The position numbers and the translations under genes were made by a program. From Synaphobranchus kaupii (Eukaryota > Chordata > Actinopteri > Anguilliformes > Synaphobranchidae), in contig CM056397.1 in assembly GCA_029718625.1 (NCBI GenBank), forward strand, positions 4,674,590 through 4,738,589: 64,000 nucleotides of DNA, read 5' to 3'. Within the stretch, counting starts at the first letter, position 1. Each line of letters starts with the position of its first letter. The notes under the pieces were generated by a model. That model was not told the origin of the DNA. It made no database searches and saw nothing but the letters and a program-made list of their open reading frames with translations. Positions 22,945 to 32,317 of the stretch are shown here, piece after piece.

Positions 22945-23136
22945 ATGTGGTATCATGTATTGTCAGTAGAGGCAAATGATATACACGGACTAGTACAGGA
23001 GAGGCATTTTTGCAGAGGAGATGATTATGGTCATTTGTACCTGTACGAGACACTTAATGAGGTTGACGGATATGGAAGTGGTTTTTCTGTTGTAGCTATA
23101 CCTAGAGGTGAATGGTTAAAAGAGAAGGAAGCGTAA
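22945..23136 (+). CDS. Small ORF in the ERV-1 leader, upstream of gag
   Basis: This is a 63-codon frame starting at an ATG in the 776-nt leader. The product would be acidic, tyrosine-rich and without a signal peptide or membrane segment. I do not recognise it. It overlaps another small ORF (23112-23219) in a different frame. Some fish retroviruses, for example walleye dermal sarcoma virus with orfC, have a gene between LTR and gag, so a leader gene is plausible here. It may equally be a chance upstream ORF that lowers gag translation. Confidence 0.35.
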   Translation: MWYHVLSVEANDIHGLVQERHFCRGDDYGHLYLYETLNEVDGYGSGFSVVAIPRGEWLKEKEA

Positions 23137-23219
23137 TAGAAGTTAGGCTAAACGTTCACCCTGAAAGTGAGGGCAATTATCCAGAGGATAGTGCAGAATC
23201 TGAAACTGATTCTGACTAA
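23112..23219 (+). CDS. Second small leader ORF with acidic tail
   Basis: This is a 35-codon ORF starting at an ATG inside the end of the previous ORF, in another frame. Its last part is strongly acidic (PEDSAESETDSD). It could be the continuation of the first ORF after an indel, or an independent short frame. It ends 61 nt before gag. No function can be assigned. Confidence 0.25.
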   Translation: MVKREGSVIEVRLNVHPESEGNYPEDSAESETDSD

Positions 23220-23280
23220 AATAGGCCTAATTAAAAGGAAAAAATTTTTTTAGTTTGGTTGTGGGACAAACGCACGAAAA

Positions 23281-24984
23281 ATGGGTTCTAAAAATTCAAA
23301 GAAGCAGGACTCTGAATTTACGGGTCCAATGAAAATAATGCATGACAAATATGGTCCGGCAACCACACACCAGCGTGTTAAATGGCAAAAGTTAGGTTTC
23401 CCTGAAAAAGGCTCTTTTAGCCTAAATCAGATTTATAACTTAAAAATGCGGCTGCGGTCATATGAGGTTAAAAATAGTAAACGTAAAAATAAATGGCAAC
23501 CCGACTGGGATGTAGTAGATTTGTGGGAAAAGGAATCAAAATTAAGGCAGGAAAAACAGACCAAGGGGGAAAACAAAAATACTGTGGAGAAATCCCAACA
23601 AAGTAATTCAGTGCTATCTCCTGTTGTGCATTCCGGCGGCTCTTTGTATCCCGATGTAGCACAGCTTGCAAGCGTACACAAAATTAACCTGGACTTGGAC
23701 TGTCCTGCGTGTCCTCCAGCTTATGTTCCACAGCAAGCGGCAGGAGCTCACGGACATCCCTCAGCCCCTGCTCTCCAGGCAGCGCATTCCAGTGCTGCTG
23801 CACAACCATCTGCGAGTGGGCCGGCGACCAGAGCGAGACCTGCAGCTTCAGTAGGGCCAGATTCCACAGTACAGGTAACTTCCCATAAGGGCGAACTGCA
23901 CGAGGTAGATATACCTACCCCGTCACACACCAGGGGAGGTACCGCGTACGGCCCGAAGACGTTGGCACTTGTGCCGCAACTGGACACATCCTGGGGGTCA
24001 GACACTTACCCTATGCTAGAATGTCCCAATCCCAGGGCAGGACAAGGCGACCAGGGTCCGACGGTCCTGGTATATCGGCCCTGGAAGGTGTCGGAGTTAC
24101 AGGCTGTCTGCGAGGATTTGCCGGATCCAACCCAGGTGGGTGGTGCTAAGTTCATGGAAGCTTTGAGAAATCTGGTAAGAACGTGTCAACCAACTGCAGG
24201 CGAATTACAAACTGTACTGATTAAGAAACTGAAGTTACGGTGGGGTAACGTAAAGGGTACTTGGTCTATAAACCATCCATACAATGATGGTGCTACTTCT
24301 GAGTATATGGAACAAATTAAGACGTTGGAAACCAGTATGAAAACCGAATTCCCTGTTCGTCTGAACTGGGAAGCAGTTAGACAGGTGAAACAAAAGCCTG
24401 GTGAAACTGTTAATGACTTTCTTGAGAGACTTTCAGATAAGTACGACGCACACAGTGGAATGGACAAACCGGAAAATAGCGAGACTCTTACTCCGTACGA
24501 GACTCAGCTAACCCACTGTTTCCTGGATGGATTGGATAAACACCTTGCAACCGCTACTAAGACCTCCTGTGTTGGCTGGCAGACTCGGAGACTTAAGGAC
24601 GTTCTCCGTTATGCTGTTCACTGCGAAGAACAGGACCGCGACAAGCAAAACAAAGACAAAAAGAAGAGCGACAAGATGACCTCTCAGCTGCAGCTGGCCC
24701 AGCTCAATTCCTACCAGGGGAACCGAGACGGTGCCGGTGGACAGCAGCAGCAAAGGAGAGGCCGCGGCAGACGTGGAGGACGGAATCAAGGGAACAGACA
24801 GAGACCCAACTCCATGGGACCCACTACCATGGTGGATTATGATGTTTGCCGAAAATGCGGAAAAAAGGGACATTGGGCTCGCGGTTGTAAATTTTCCGGT
24901 AATGCTGATAATTGGGACACAGCACCCCACGGGAATGTTACTTTCCAACATCCTGGGGGTCAAACTGGATTACCTGGACAATGA
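23281..24984 (+). CDS. gag: ERV-1 Gag polyprotein
   Basis: This is 567 codons, intact, with a real ATG. The N-terminus MGSKNSKK has the glycine and serine of an N-myristoylation signal, used to target matrix to the plasma membrane. A PPAY late-domain motif at about residues 145-148 would recruit Nedd4-type ligases for budding. A proline/alanine-rich linker follows. The capsid-like segment lies near residues 280-460 (LRNLVRTCQPTAGELQTVL; KPGETVNDFLERL; LDGLDKHL). A basic, Q/R/G-rich stretch and one zinc knuckle, CRKCGKKGHWARGC (CX2CX4HX4C), near residues 523-536 form the nucleocapsid. It ends at a UGA directly followed by pol in the same frame. Confidence 0.95.
   Translation: MGSKNSKKQDSEFTGPMKIMHDKYGPATTHQRVKWQKLGFPEKGSFSLNQIYNLKMRLRSYEVKNSKRKNKWQPDWDVVDLWEKESKLRQEKQTKGENKNTVEKSQQSNSVLSPVVHSGGSLYPDVAQLASVHKINLDLDCPACPPAYVPQQAAGAHGHPSAPALQAAHSSAAAQPSASGPATRARPAASVGPDSTVQVTSHKGELHEVDIPTPSHTRGGTAYGPKTLALVPQLDTSWGSDTYPMLECPNPRAGQGDQGPTVLVYRPWKVSELQAVCEDLPDPTQVGGAKFMEALRNLVRTCQPTAGELQTVLIKKLKLRWGNVKGTWSINHPYNDGATSEYMEQIKTLETSMKTEFPVRLNWEAVRQVKQKPGETVNDFLERLSDKYDAHSGMDKPENSETLTPYETQLTHCFLDGLDKHLATATKTSCVGWQTRRLKDVLRYAVHCEEQDRDKQNKDKKKSDKMTSQLQLAQLNSYQGNRDGAGGQQQQRRGRGRRGGRNQGNRQRPNSMGPTTMVDYDVCRKCGKKGHWARGCKFSGNADNWDTAPHGNVTFQHPGGQTGLPGQ
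24982..24984 (+). promoter_or_regulatory. In-frame UGA between gag and pol (readthrough type)
   Basis: gag ends CAA TGA, and the same frame continues CAT TTT GTG into the protease without another stop for 1,247 codons. Gammaretroviruses and walleye dermal sarcoma virus use suppression of one stop codon to make Gag-Pol. There is no ATG at the start of pol, which supports expression by readthrough rather than separate initiation. A stimulatory RNA structure was not identified. Confidence 0.8.
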
Positions 24985-27900
24985 CATTTTGTGGGAGACG
25001 AGGAAACGCATGCGGACATGGGTGAGTTTGCTGGGTTCCTTTACCATACGGCTCCAAATGCGTTACCACTTTGGTCATTAAAAGTTGATGGGCGAGCATT
25101 AAACTTCATTGTGGATACGGGAGCTGGTCGGTCTGTAATAGCAGCTAAATCATGGGATTCAAAACCTCCTCTTTTTAGTGGTAAAACCATGCTCAGCCAA
25201 GATGCTGGTGGAAATACCACGACAGAGAAATTTACAGCTCCATTAGTGGTGCAAGATTTCAATACGGGCTCAAATATTACTTTGAAACATGCGTTCTTGT
25301 TCTCCCCTGTATGTCCGGTAAACCTGCTTGGCAGAGACTTAATGTGCAAATTGGGTCTGAGTGTGCAGTGTACTGATGACGGTTTAACTATTGACAGAGC
25401 TGCTACGGTAGAAACTCTAGAAATGTTTTACTATGCTTGGGATCTGGACAGATCCTCAGTCACAGCTAAAGCCATACAAATGGCCAAAACTGAGTGGACA
25501 GGCACTGGCGACAGACTGACAGAATTACAACTACATGTAATGTCACATTTTAGTCGAGGTAGAGATTGGGAATTTGAGAAGAATTGGTACGGTGATTGTA
25601 AATTAATTTCGACATTGTTTTTGGTTGGTCGCGATTTCTGTGCATTGTCTGTAGAATTGAGCTCAGCACATCAGCAATTCTATTCCATAGCGGGAAGTGC
25701 ACCCCATGTTTCACTGTGCAAAGCCTCAAATAAAAAATGGGAGGACACAGGACCATGGGTAAAATTATGTTTGGACACCACGGACTGGGAAAAGACAGGG
25801 GAATTTTCAAAATATTCTCCCTCTCTGCGTGTCACTGCGCACCAGTTTCCGAACTCTCTGACAGCTGTCTGCAGCATCCATGAGTTGTTGTGTGACACCC
25901 AAGCCTACTTGCATTTGTCAGACCCGAGATTCAGTGTAATTCCCTCTCAATTGTGGGCAACGTCCCAAAATGATGTGGGGCTCATAGCTGGAGTTACTCC
26001 ACTTCAAGTAACCCCTAAATCTGAATACAGACCATGCAAACGTCAATATCCCCTACGCCCAGAAGCCGAAGACGGCATTGTCCCCGTATTTAATGCGTTG
26101 TTAGAAGCTGGTGTTGTGGTTCCCTGTCCTGACTCTCCATGCAACACTCCTATCTTGCCTGTAAAAAAGCCTGATGGGTCTTGGCGGTTCGTACAAGATT
26201 TACGAGCTGTGAACAGCGCCGTTCAACAGCGCGCTCCCGTTGTGCCAAACCCCGCAACTATTCTAGCACAAGTCCCGGGTAATGCTAAATATTTTTCTGT
26301 GATCGATCTAGCGAATGCATTTTTTAGTATTCCTGTTGATGTAAATTCCCAGTACTGGTTTGCTTTTACATTCAGGGCAAAAAGGTATACCTGGTCTCAA
26401 TTACCCCAGGGGTATGCTGAATCACCAGCAGTTTTTTCAGCAGCGCTGCAGGAAAACTTGGAACAATTCCAGTTTTCTTCAGGCCAAAGTACTTTGATTC
26501 AATACGTTGATGATCTCCTCGTCTGCTCTCCAGACGAGCACAGCTGTATTCAGGATTCACTTGAACTATTGACATTCCTAGCCAGAGAGGGCCACAAAGT
26601 TAAACAGGGGAAACTGCAATTTGCATTAAATACTGTTACCTACTTAGGGCACACTATTTCTGCAGAAGGCAAATCTTTGGGAACTGACAGAATCCAAGCG
26701 ATTCTTGACCTCCCTAAACCGGTTACAAAAAAGCAGATAATGTCTTTTCTAGGCATGACAGGGTACTGTAGGCAATGGATTTCTGATTACGCTGAAATCT
26801 CCCAACCCTTGCAAGATTTGGCACATGGCCATGATCTAGCAGCTAATGATGATGTCACATGGACAAATCTTGCTGAAATTTCCTTTCAGAAGTTGAAACA
26901 ACAGTTGGCCTCCTCTCCTACTTTGGGCCTGCCTGACATGATTAAACCTTTTCTTTTGACTGTTGATGAGAAGGGCGGCTACATGTCTGCTGTTCTTTTG
27001 CAAAAGCACGGTGATAAACACAGGCCTGTGGCGTACTATTCTCAGCGACTTGATGCTGTTTCTAGGGGCCTTCCTCTTTGTTTGCGCTCCATTTCAGCAG
27101 CGGCTTTGGCGGTAACTGCATCTGCATCACTTGTTGCTTATCGTCCGCTCACTGTCCTTGTTCCGCATGCGGTAGCAGAAATTCTGTTAAAACAGAAAAC
27201 GGCCCATTTCTCACCAGCTCGAATGCTTCACTATCAACATGTGTTGCTCTCTTTGCCAAATGTTACAGTCAAGCGATGCAATGTTCTGAATCCCGCTACT
27301 CTTTTACCTACACCTGAGGATGGGGAGCCACATAATTGTGTTCATGTGTTAGATCAAATTCTCTCCCCCCGTCCTGACCTCGCCACCACTCCCCTCTCAA
27401 ATGCAGACTTTGATATGTTTGTTGACGGTTCTGCCAGTCGATGTCCCCTCACAGGTGACAGTCAGGTTGGCTATGCAGTAGTGACACAACACCAGGTTCT
27501 GGAGTCAGCCCGCCTTCCTGGACATCTCTCAGCACAGGCAGCTGAACTGTTCGCTCTTACACGCGCTTGCCATTTGGCTGAAGGTAAAACTGTAAATATT
27601 TTCACTGACAGCAGATATGCTTTTGGAGTTGTGCACGACTTTGGAACTCTTTGGCAGCATAGAGGCTTTCTTACCTCTACAGGGAAAACTATACAGAATG
27701 GACACTTAGTGAGCTGCCTCCTACAGGCAATTCTTTTGCCTGCTGCCATTGCTATATGTAAATGCTCCGCTCACACAAACCAGACTGATGCTATCTCTCA
27801 AGGTAATGAGCAGGCGGATTTGACTGCCAAGGCGGCTGCAATCGCCCCCCCTCACACAACTCTCAGTCTGCTCACACAGGCTGCTGTTCCCACAGACATT

Positions 27901-28725
27901 CCAATGGCCTCTGTACAGGACTGCCAAGCTGGGGCCACACCCCAGGAAAAGGCCAAATGGAAGCGAGACGGCACCTACACTGATGGGGTCTGGCTAGGCC
28001 CTACTGGTAAACCCTGTTTATCTCGTTTTTTATTTCCCTATTATGCTAAATTGACTCATGGACTGGATCATGTGTCAAAAGGAGGGATGATATCTTTGAT
28101 GTCCAGACACTGGGACACAAGCGGATTTTCTACTTATGCAAAAAACTTTTGTGAAAAGTGTGTTATCTGTGTTGTAAATAATGCTGGGAGGGGCCAGAAG
28201 GTTCCAAATGCGGCCCACCCGGCTCCACAGGAGCCTTTCGAGTACCTGATGATGGACTTCATTGAACTTAACCCATGCAGGGGTAAGAAATATTGTTTGG
28301 TGTTTGTTGACATGTTTTCAAAGTGGGTTGAAGTTTTTCCTACAGGGAAAGCTGATGCTGCAGCAGTGGCGAAAGCCCTACTAACAGAGCTTATTCCTAG
28401 GTGGGGGATCCCGAGGAAGCTGTCTTCAGACAGAGGCTCACACTTTTTAAACAAGGTGTTGGACAAAGTGACCGAGCAATTGGGGATCAGGTTAAAGTTC
28501 CATTGTGCTTACCACCCTCAGAGTGGAGGGGCGGTAGAGAGGGCAAATGGAACCATTAAGAACCGGTTAACTAAAGTGATGGCAGAGACAGGTCTGGATT
28601 GGGTCCAGGCCCTGCCAATTGTCCTTACAGGTATGCGGGGGAGGGTCCACGCTGCTACAGGGTTGTCGCCCTATGAGGTCATCACAGGGCGGCCCATGAG
28701 GACTGGATGTCACCCCCAGGGCTGA
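24985..28725 (+). CDS. pol: ERV-1 Pol: protease, RT, RNase H, integrase (C-terminus cut off)
   Basis: The frame runs from the gag UGA to a TGA at 28723-28725, about 1,246 codons. In order are: aspartic protease with IVDTGAGRSVI near residue 42; RT with VKKPDGSWRFVQDLRAVN, LPQGYAESPAVF and the catalytic YVDD near residue 505; an RNase H with DMFVDGSASR near 807 and FTDSRYAF near 870; and integrase with an HHCC zinc region near 1023-1065 and a D, D-35-E triad (DFIEL, SSDRGSHF, GGAVERANG). The integrase C-terminal module continues in another frame from 28707, so a one-base-type indel near 28700-28710 truncates this Pol. All catalytic residues seen are intact. Confidence 0.92.
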   Translation, partial: HFVGDEETHADMGEFAGFLYHTAPNALPLWSLKVDGRALNFIVDTGAGRSVIAAKSWDSKPPLFSGKTMLSQDAGGNTTTEKFTAPLVVQDFNTGSNITLKHAFLFSPVCPVNLLGRDLMCKLGLSVQCTDDGLTIDRAATVETLEMFYYAWDLDRSSVTAKAIQMAKTEWTGTGDRLTELQLHVMSHFSRGRDWEFEKNWYGDCKLISTLFLVGRDFCALSVELSSAHQQFYSIAGSAPHVSLCKASNKKWEDTGPWVKLCLDTTDWEKTGEFSKYSPSLRVTAHQFPNSLTAVCSIHELLCDTQAYLHLSDPRFSVIPSQLWATSQNDVGLIAGVTPLQVTPKSEYRPCKRQYPLRPEAEDGIVPVFNALLEAGVVVPCPDSPCNTPILPVKKPDGSWRFVQDLRAVNSAVQQRAPVVPNPATILAQVPGNAKYFSVIDLANAFFSIPVDVNSQYWFAFTFRAKRYTWSQLPQGYAESPAVFSAALQENLEQFQFSSGQSTLIQYVDDLLVCSPDEHSCIQDSLELLTFLAREGHKVKQGKLQFALNTVTYLGHTISAEGKSLGTDRIQAILDLPKPVTKKQIMSFLGMTGYCRQWISDYAEISQPLQDLAHGHDLAANDDVTWTNLAEISFQKLKQQLASSPTLGLPDMIKPFLLTVDEKGGYMSAVLLQKHGDKHRPVAYYSQRLDAVSRGLPLCLRSISAAALAVTASASLVAYRPLTVLVPHAVAEILLKQKTAHFSPARMLHYQHVLLSLPNVTVKRCNVLNPATLLPTPEDGEPHNCVHVLDQILSPRPDLATTPLSNADFDMFVDGSASRCPLTGDSQVGYAVVTQHQVLESARLPGHLSAQAAELFALTRACHLAEGKTVNIFTDSRYAFGVVHDFGTLWQHRGFLTSTGKTIQNGHLVSCLLQAILLPAAIAICKCSAHTNQTDAISQGNEQADLTAKAAAIAPPHTTLSLLTQAAVPTDIPMASVQDCQAGATPQEKAKWKRDGTYTDGVWLGPTGKPCLSRFLFPYYAKLTHGLDHVSKGGMISLMSRHWDTSGFSTYAKNFCEKCVICVVNNAGRGQKVPNAAHPAPQEPFEYLMMDFIELNPCRGKKYCLVFVDMFSKWVEVFPTGKADAAAVAKALLTELIPRWGIPRKLSSDRGSHFLNKVLDKVTEQLGIRLKFHCAYHPQSGGAVERANGTIKNRLTKVMAETGLDWVQALPIVLTGMRGRVHAATGLSPYEVITGRPMRTGCHPQG

Positions 28726-29036
28726 TGTTGGACAAGGAGCTAGCTGACACTCGCATGGTGAGTTACTGTGTTCAGCTAACCAATGTTCTGAGATCTGTGC
28801 ATCAACAGGTGAAAGCAGCTCTCCCAGATCCAGCCAGCGGGCCTCTACATGACCTGCAGCCAGGAGACTGGGTGGTGATAAAGGACTTCAGAAGGAAGAA
28901 GTGGCACCAGGCCAGGTGGAGGGGTCCTTTCCAGATACTACTCACCACGCCCACAGCCGTGCGAGTGGAAGGCCGTGCTTCTTGGGTCCACGCCAGCCAC
29001 TGCAAAAGAGCTCCACCAGCGCCAAAGGAGGGATAA
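28707..29036 (+). pseudogene. ERV-1 integrase C-terminal module, out of frame
   Basis: The 109-codon frame is the natural continuation of Pol but lies in the neighbouring frame. It contains LQPGDWVVIKDFRRKKWHQA and RWRGPFQILLTTPTAVRVEG, the DNA-binding SH3-like tail with the GPF/Y-type signature, and ends with a basic, proline-containing tail (HCKRAPPAPKEG). Truncation at 28725 removes this module from the integrase. The sequence itself is well preserved, so the indel is recent. Confidence 0.85.
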
Positions 29037-29149
29037 GGGTGAGAGACCCACCTCGACCGACGCGCAGGGACAACTAAGTTCTCACGGAGTTTAAAAACTC
29101 AGAGAACCACCACTTCAAGGAGCACGTGACGGTAATATCTGCTCCCAAC

Positions 29150-30026
29150 ATGCCAGACGACAGCAGGAACACCGAGGGGTACAACCCTTTGAGAAGATTA
29201 GGCTGCAGCCTGAAGGTAGGCCTATTGATACTAGGCCTCATTACACTCATCACAGTTCTGCCCATTATCCTGATTCATGAGACATTCTACACCATTAACA
29301 CCAGTGAAACAAACGGTACTGTTGTAATGACTAAAAGGCCTAAAAGGTATGTCACCACCGGGAATGAAGCTTGGCTGACACCAGGAACTGTGAAGCATCA
29401 TTATGCTACTAATTCTTGGTGGCGTTATGCTGAGTGGACTGCAAAACAGCACTTTAACCGGTCTTGTTATGTTTGCTCTCACATGCCTCATTCCACAGCA
29501 GGCCCTCTTCTTCAGGTGCAGAATCTGAAGAAAGACCTCTCAACGTGTTTGGTGGGACTGAGTTCTCACCCAGGTGTGGGAATACGGTGGGATAAAGCTG
29601 ATTTCTCTGTGCCATTAAATCTGTCACTACAGTACTCCAGTAGTCAATACAAATTGTTCTTTCCTGAAAGATTACCTAGCATGGCCACAGGTGTCATGGA
29701 AAATGCCCAGTCCAGTCGTACTTAAACATAGTATGAAGTTTGGAAGTTGTATTATAGGTAATGGCTCTAATGCACTAGGTCAATTAGACAATGTTCAGTG
29801 TAAAAATGTTTTCTGTGATTGTCCGCCCATACATCCTGAAAAGTGTTTTGACTGTCTGAGTGATTCCTATAGTCCTTGCAGAGACTACCCTGACATGGCT
29901 GATGAGATATGTAGGAAGAACTGGTCACACGCAATCTCATTACCTTGGTGTAGGAAGCAAACTGCAAACTGTTCCGGGATAACACCATCCTCTCGCCTTG
30001 GGAGCCGGCTGTTATCTGATTGGTAA
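29150..30026 (+). pseudogene. ERV-1 Env: leader and N-terminal surface subunit, broken
   Basis: The first frame runs from the ATG at 29150 (191 codons). The extended form from 29126 starts at GTG and is not needed. It has a short polar N-terminus, one hydrophobic anchor (about residues 22-46), a basic cleavage-type site KRPKR, then the surface region with WWRYAEWTA and a CXXC motif CYVC (29465-29476). Several N-glycosylation sites are visible. The frame stops at 29725, but cysteine-rich sequence continues in another frame (29691-30026), so an indel lies between 29691 and 29725. No transmembrane subunit, CX6CC motif or membrane anchor follows before the polypurine tract. This Env is therefore defective. 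Confidence 0.8.
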
Positions 30027-30849
30027 TTTCTTTGTGGGCACTCTGCTCTCCCCCCTGACTGGAGTAGAGTTTGTGCCCTCATTGCCACATATGTGATTCC
30101 TGACTCAAGCTGCTATAGGTCAGTACTTACAGCAATATGTTCCTGATCCGGAACAAGATAATGTATTCCTTCTCCGACAACTTCCTGAGTTTACTGACGA
30201 CCCTATATAAAGTATAGGCCTGAATTATGTACCCACCCTGTCACATGGTTGGTGGGAAGACAGTGTTGTAATGTGAAGAGATAAAAGGTTGACATTCCAG
30301 GAGTTGTGAAAAGTCTCCATTACATGATGGGTTTTTATTTTTTATCTTTCTTTTCTTTCAGACTTTCTCTTGATAGTAATAATTTTATATGTTAAATAAT
30401 CAGTAGTACATTATAGTGAAAATTATTTTTATATTCAATTATATTCTATCCTGTTACTATATTTACTATGATTTTATTTTTATATTTTTATATTTTTATA
30501 TTTTCCTATGTTGATTCTTGTTATTAATCAGATATGGATGATGTGCGATAATTGCTGATATCCGGAAGCGACGCTTGATTGCCTTAAGAGGGATCGGAGG
30601 AATTATTTTTTCCGGAACTGATTGGGTTTTCTGGCTCTGTGCTAGTTTTGTCCCATATAAGTCCTGAGTCTGCCGGTTTTTCAATTCCCCCTGGATTATT
30701 GGAGTATTGTACATATCCACACGAAATTATTGTATTTGGTCTGTATAATCATGTAATCATTTATGATGTTATTAAAATGAATCACTTACTAATTGATTGA
30801 GTACATTAGGTAGATTGTAACAGAAAATTGTTAGTTATCATGAAATGAT
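30027..30849 (+). other. ERV-1 env remainder and 3' non-coding region
   Basis: The first 200 nt still read as short env-like pieces in different frames. From 30310 on the sequence is A-T rich and non-coding. The region where the transmembrane subunit should be is missing, presumably by deletion. Confidence 0.5.
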
Positions 30850-30862
30850 AAAAGGAGGGAAA
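30850..30862 (+). other. ERV-1 polypurine tract
   Basis: AAAAGGAGGGAAA directly abuts the 3' LTR (TGTGAAGG). It would prime plus-strand DNA synthesis. Confidence 0.9.
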
Positions 30863-31375
30863 TGTGAAGGAATTTTCTGTTTTACAATATGTGTGTATTA
30901 ACATAGAGACAAACACATGATTATCATTAAGCATTTAATATAATAGATCAATTATATATGGAGTTAAGTAATTAAATAATGTATTCTTTGTGAACACTGA
31001 GTAGGTCATGGTTCACACCCTCTGTGTCTCTCCTTCACATTCTGCTGAGACAGGCAGTCTGTAAGGCAGATGTTTTTGTTACTTGTTTTGAAGGTTATTG
31101 ATAGTTATAGAGACAAAACATCAAGAATTGGATACCTTTGTCTCTGTATGTTTAGAAACCGCCCCTTGTGGCAAATCAGTAAAGCAACGATTATTGTGTA
31201 TAAATCTCCTCTGTATGCTGTTTCTAAGTCAGAGTGATTCTGGTGAGAATCTCTCTCGTTCTAGTTTATCTCAAATAAACTGAAATTCTTTTTCTTATTC
31301 TATTTACATCGGTTTGTTGTGGTTCTGTTTGGACAGACTTGCTCACTGTGGGTTGAATGGGAAAAATCCACGACA
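30863..31375 (+). repeat. ERV-1 3' LTR
   Basis: 513 bp, identical in length to the 5' LTR with two substitutions. Its AATAAA signal at 31274-31279 would direct 3' end formation. It is followed by the GTAT target duplication (31376-31379). Confidence 0.95.
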
Positions 31376-31566
31376 GTATCCAGTTTAGGCGGCCAGCTGC
31401 CGGCATAGGCGCGACCATCTTTACCATAGGAACTCTGGGATAGCACTACAGCTGGGAGGGAAAAATTGATGGGCAAAAATGGCAATTTTATCCATTTAAA
31501 ATTAAATATACAACACAACAAAGTGTGCAAAAATTGAAGGGGTATGAATACATTCAGGCGCCACTG

Positions 31567-32317
31567 TATGGAGCCCTGAACACTGCGTGTCCCTTGGCAG
31601 ACCATTAGAGGGCCCCCCCTGAGCACTACACGCAGCTTGGAAAAGCCAATCTGGATGAGAATATTCATAATTCATATCCCAGTCAGTATACCGTTAAGCA
31701 TTGTGCTACAACATCTTCATTTTGGTTATTATATAAACTGCATTGGTCCAGTGGAGCTTTTCACATGCGACACAACAACATGTCAATGAAAAGGCAACCT
31801 GGGATATTGGAGGGTTATTACGCCAGTTCAATGTTCTGTTGTTCTGGCGAGAAAACGATGACACAGCTGTTGCAGGTGCTTTTACCAAAATTTAACCGAT
31901 TATAGCCCATTTTCTAAAATAACAGCACTGTCGGGAATCACCGGGAACCCATGCTGGTGTTAAACCCTAATGTTAAAGATTATTATTGTGTATATCAAAA
32001 CGCTTCATAATGGTTAGTCTGAATAATATTGATCATACTATTGATCCATATAGCCTATTCCTTGCTCGCACTACACACGCACGAGCATGTCTGTTTCGCC
32101 ATCATATAAGCAATCCGCCAAGGTGGAAAAGCTGGCTTTTAAAGGGAATGGGATATGACATTTTGATTGGTTTATTGCATGTTACGCCCAAGACACACCT
32201 ATAATTAACGAAGAGACTAAGTTCAGCCCATTTGCACGTTGCCCCGTGCTTAGCGCTCAAGAAACTTGCCATCTAACTAGCAAAAGTGGACTTGGACACA
32301 CTCTAAATGCACTTTAC
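31567..32317. other. No gene recognised
   Basis: Sequence beyond the Tc1-type shell. No ORF or element ends could be assigned. Confidence 0.5.

Larger units (their letters stand above)
21992..31375 (+). mobile_element. Complete endogenous retrovirus, ERV-1 (9,384 bp)
   Basis: Two 513-bp LTRs differ at only two positions (22042/30913 and 22206/31077). GTAT flanks the provirus at 21988-21991 and 31376-31379. Between them are primer site, leader, gag, pol, env remnant and polypurine tract in the usual order. The 4-bp duplication, gag-stop-pol in one frame and gamma-like RT, protease and integrase motifs place it near gamma/epsilonretroviruses. The near-identical LTRs mean a recent insertion. 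pol (integrase tail) and env are damaged, so this copy cannot be fully functional by itself. Confidence 0.95.
18462..31430 (-). mobile_element. LINE-2 (L2/CR1-type), split by ERV-1
   Basis: The 3' end lies at low coordinates: a GTAA tetranucleotide tail (18462-18480), then TTTTATTTATATAGCGCC, a 3' UTR signature shared with the LINE at 46304. Coding sequence follows to about 21870, then a 5' UTR to 21991. After the provirus the 5' UTR continues at 31380 and ends near 31430 with a minus-strand AGATGG-type start. Removing the provirus and one GTAT joins the two 5' UTR parts. Confidence 0.75.
17818..31566 (+). mobile_element. Tc1-type shell element split by LINE-2 and ERV-1
   Basis: The left terminal repeat begins CAGTGGCGCCTGAAAGTATT at 17818 after TA (17816-17817). 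The matching inverted end lies at 31460-31566, before TA (31567-31568). Both ends continue with a shared stretch containing TTTGCCCATCAAT. The left part continues with one arm of the same palindrome family as 16670-17482 and is cut at about 18460 by the LINE. The second arm is not found on the far side, so part of the interior was lost. The shell itself is under 1 kb; the remaining length is later insertions. Confidence 0.8.
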
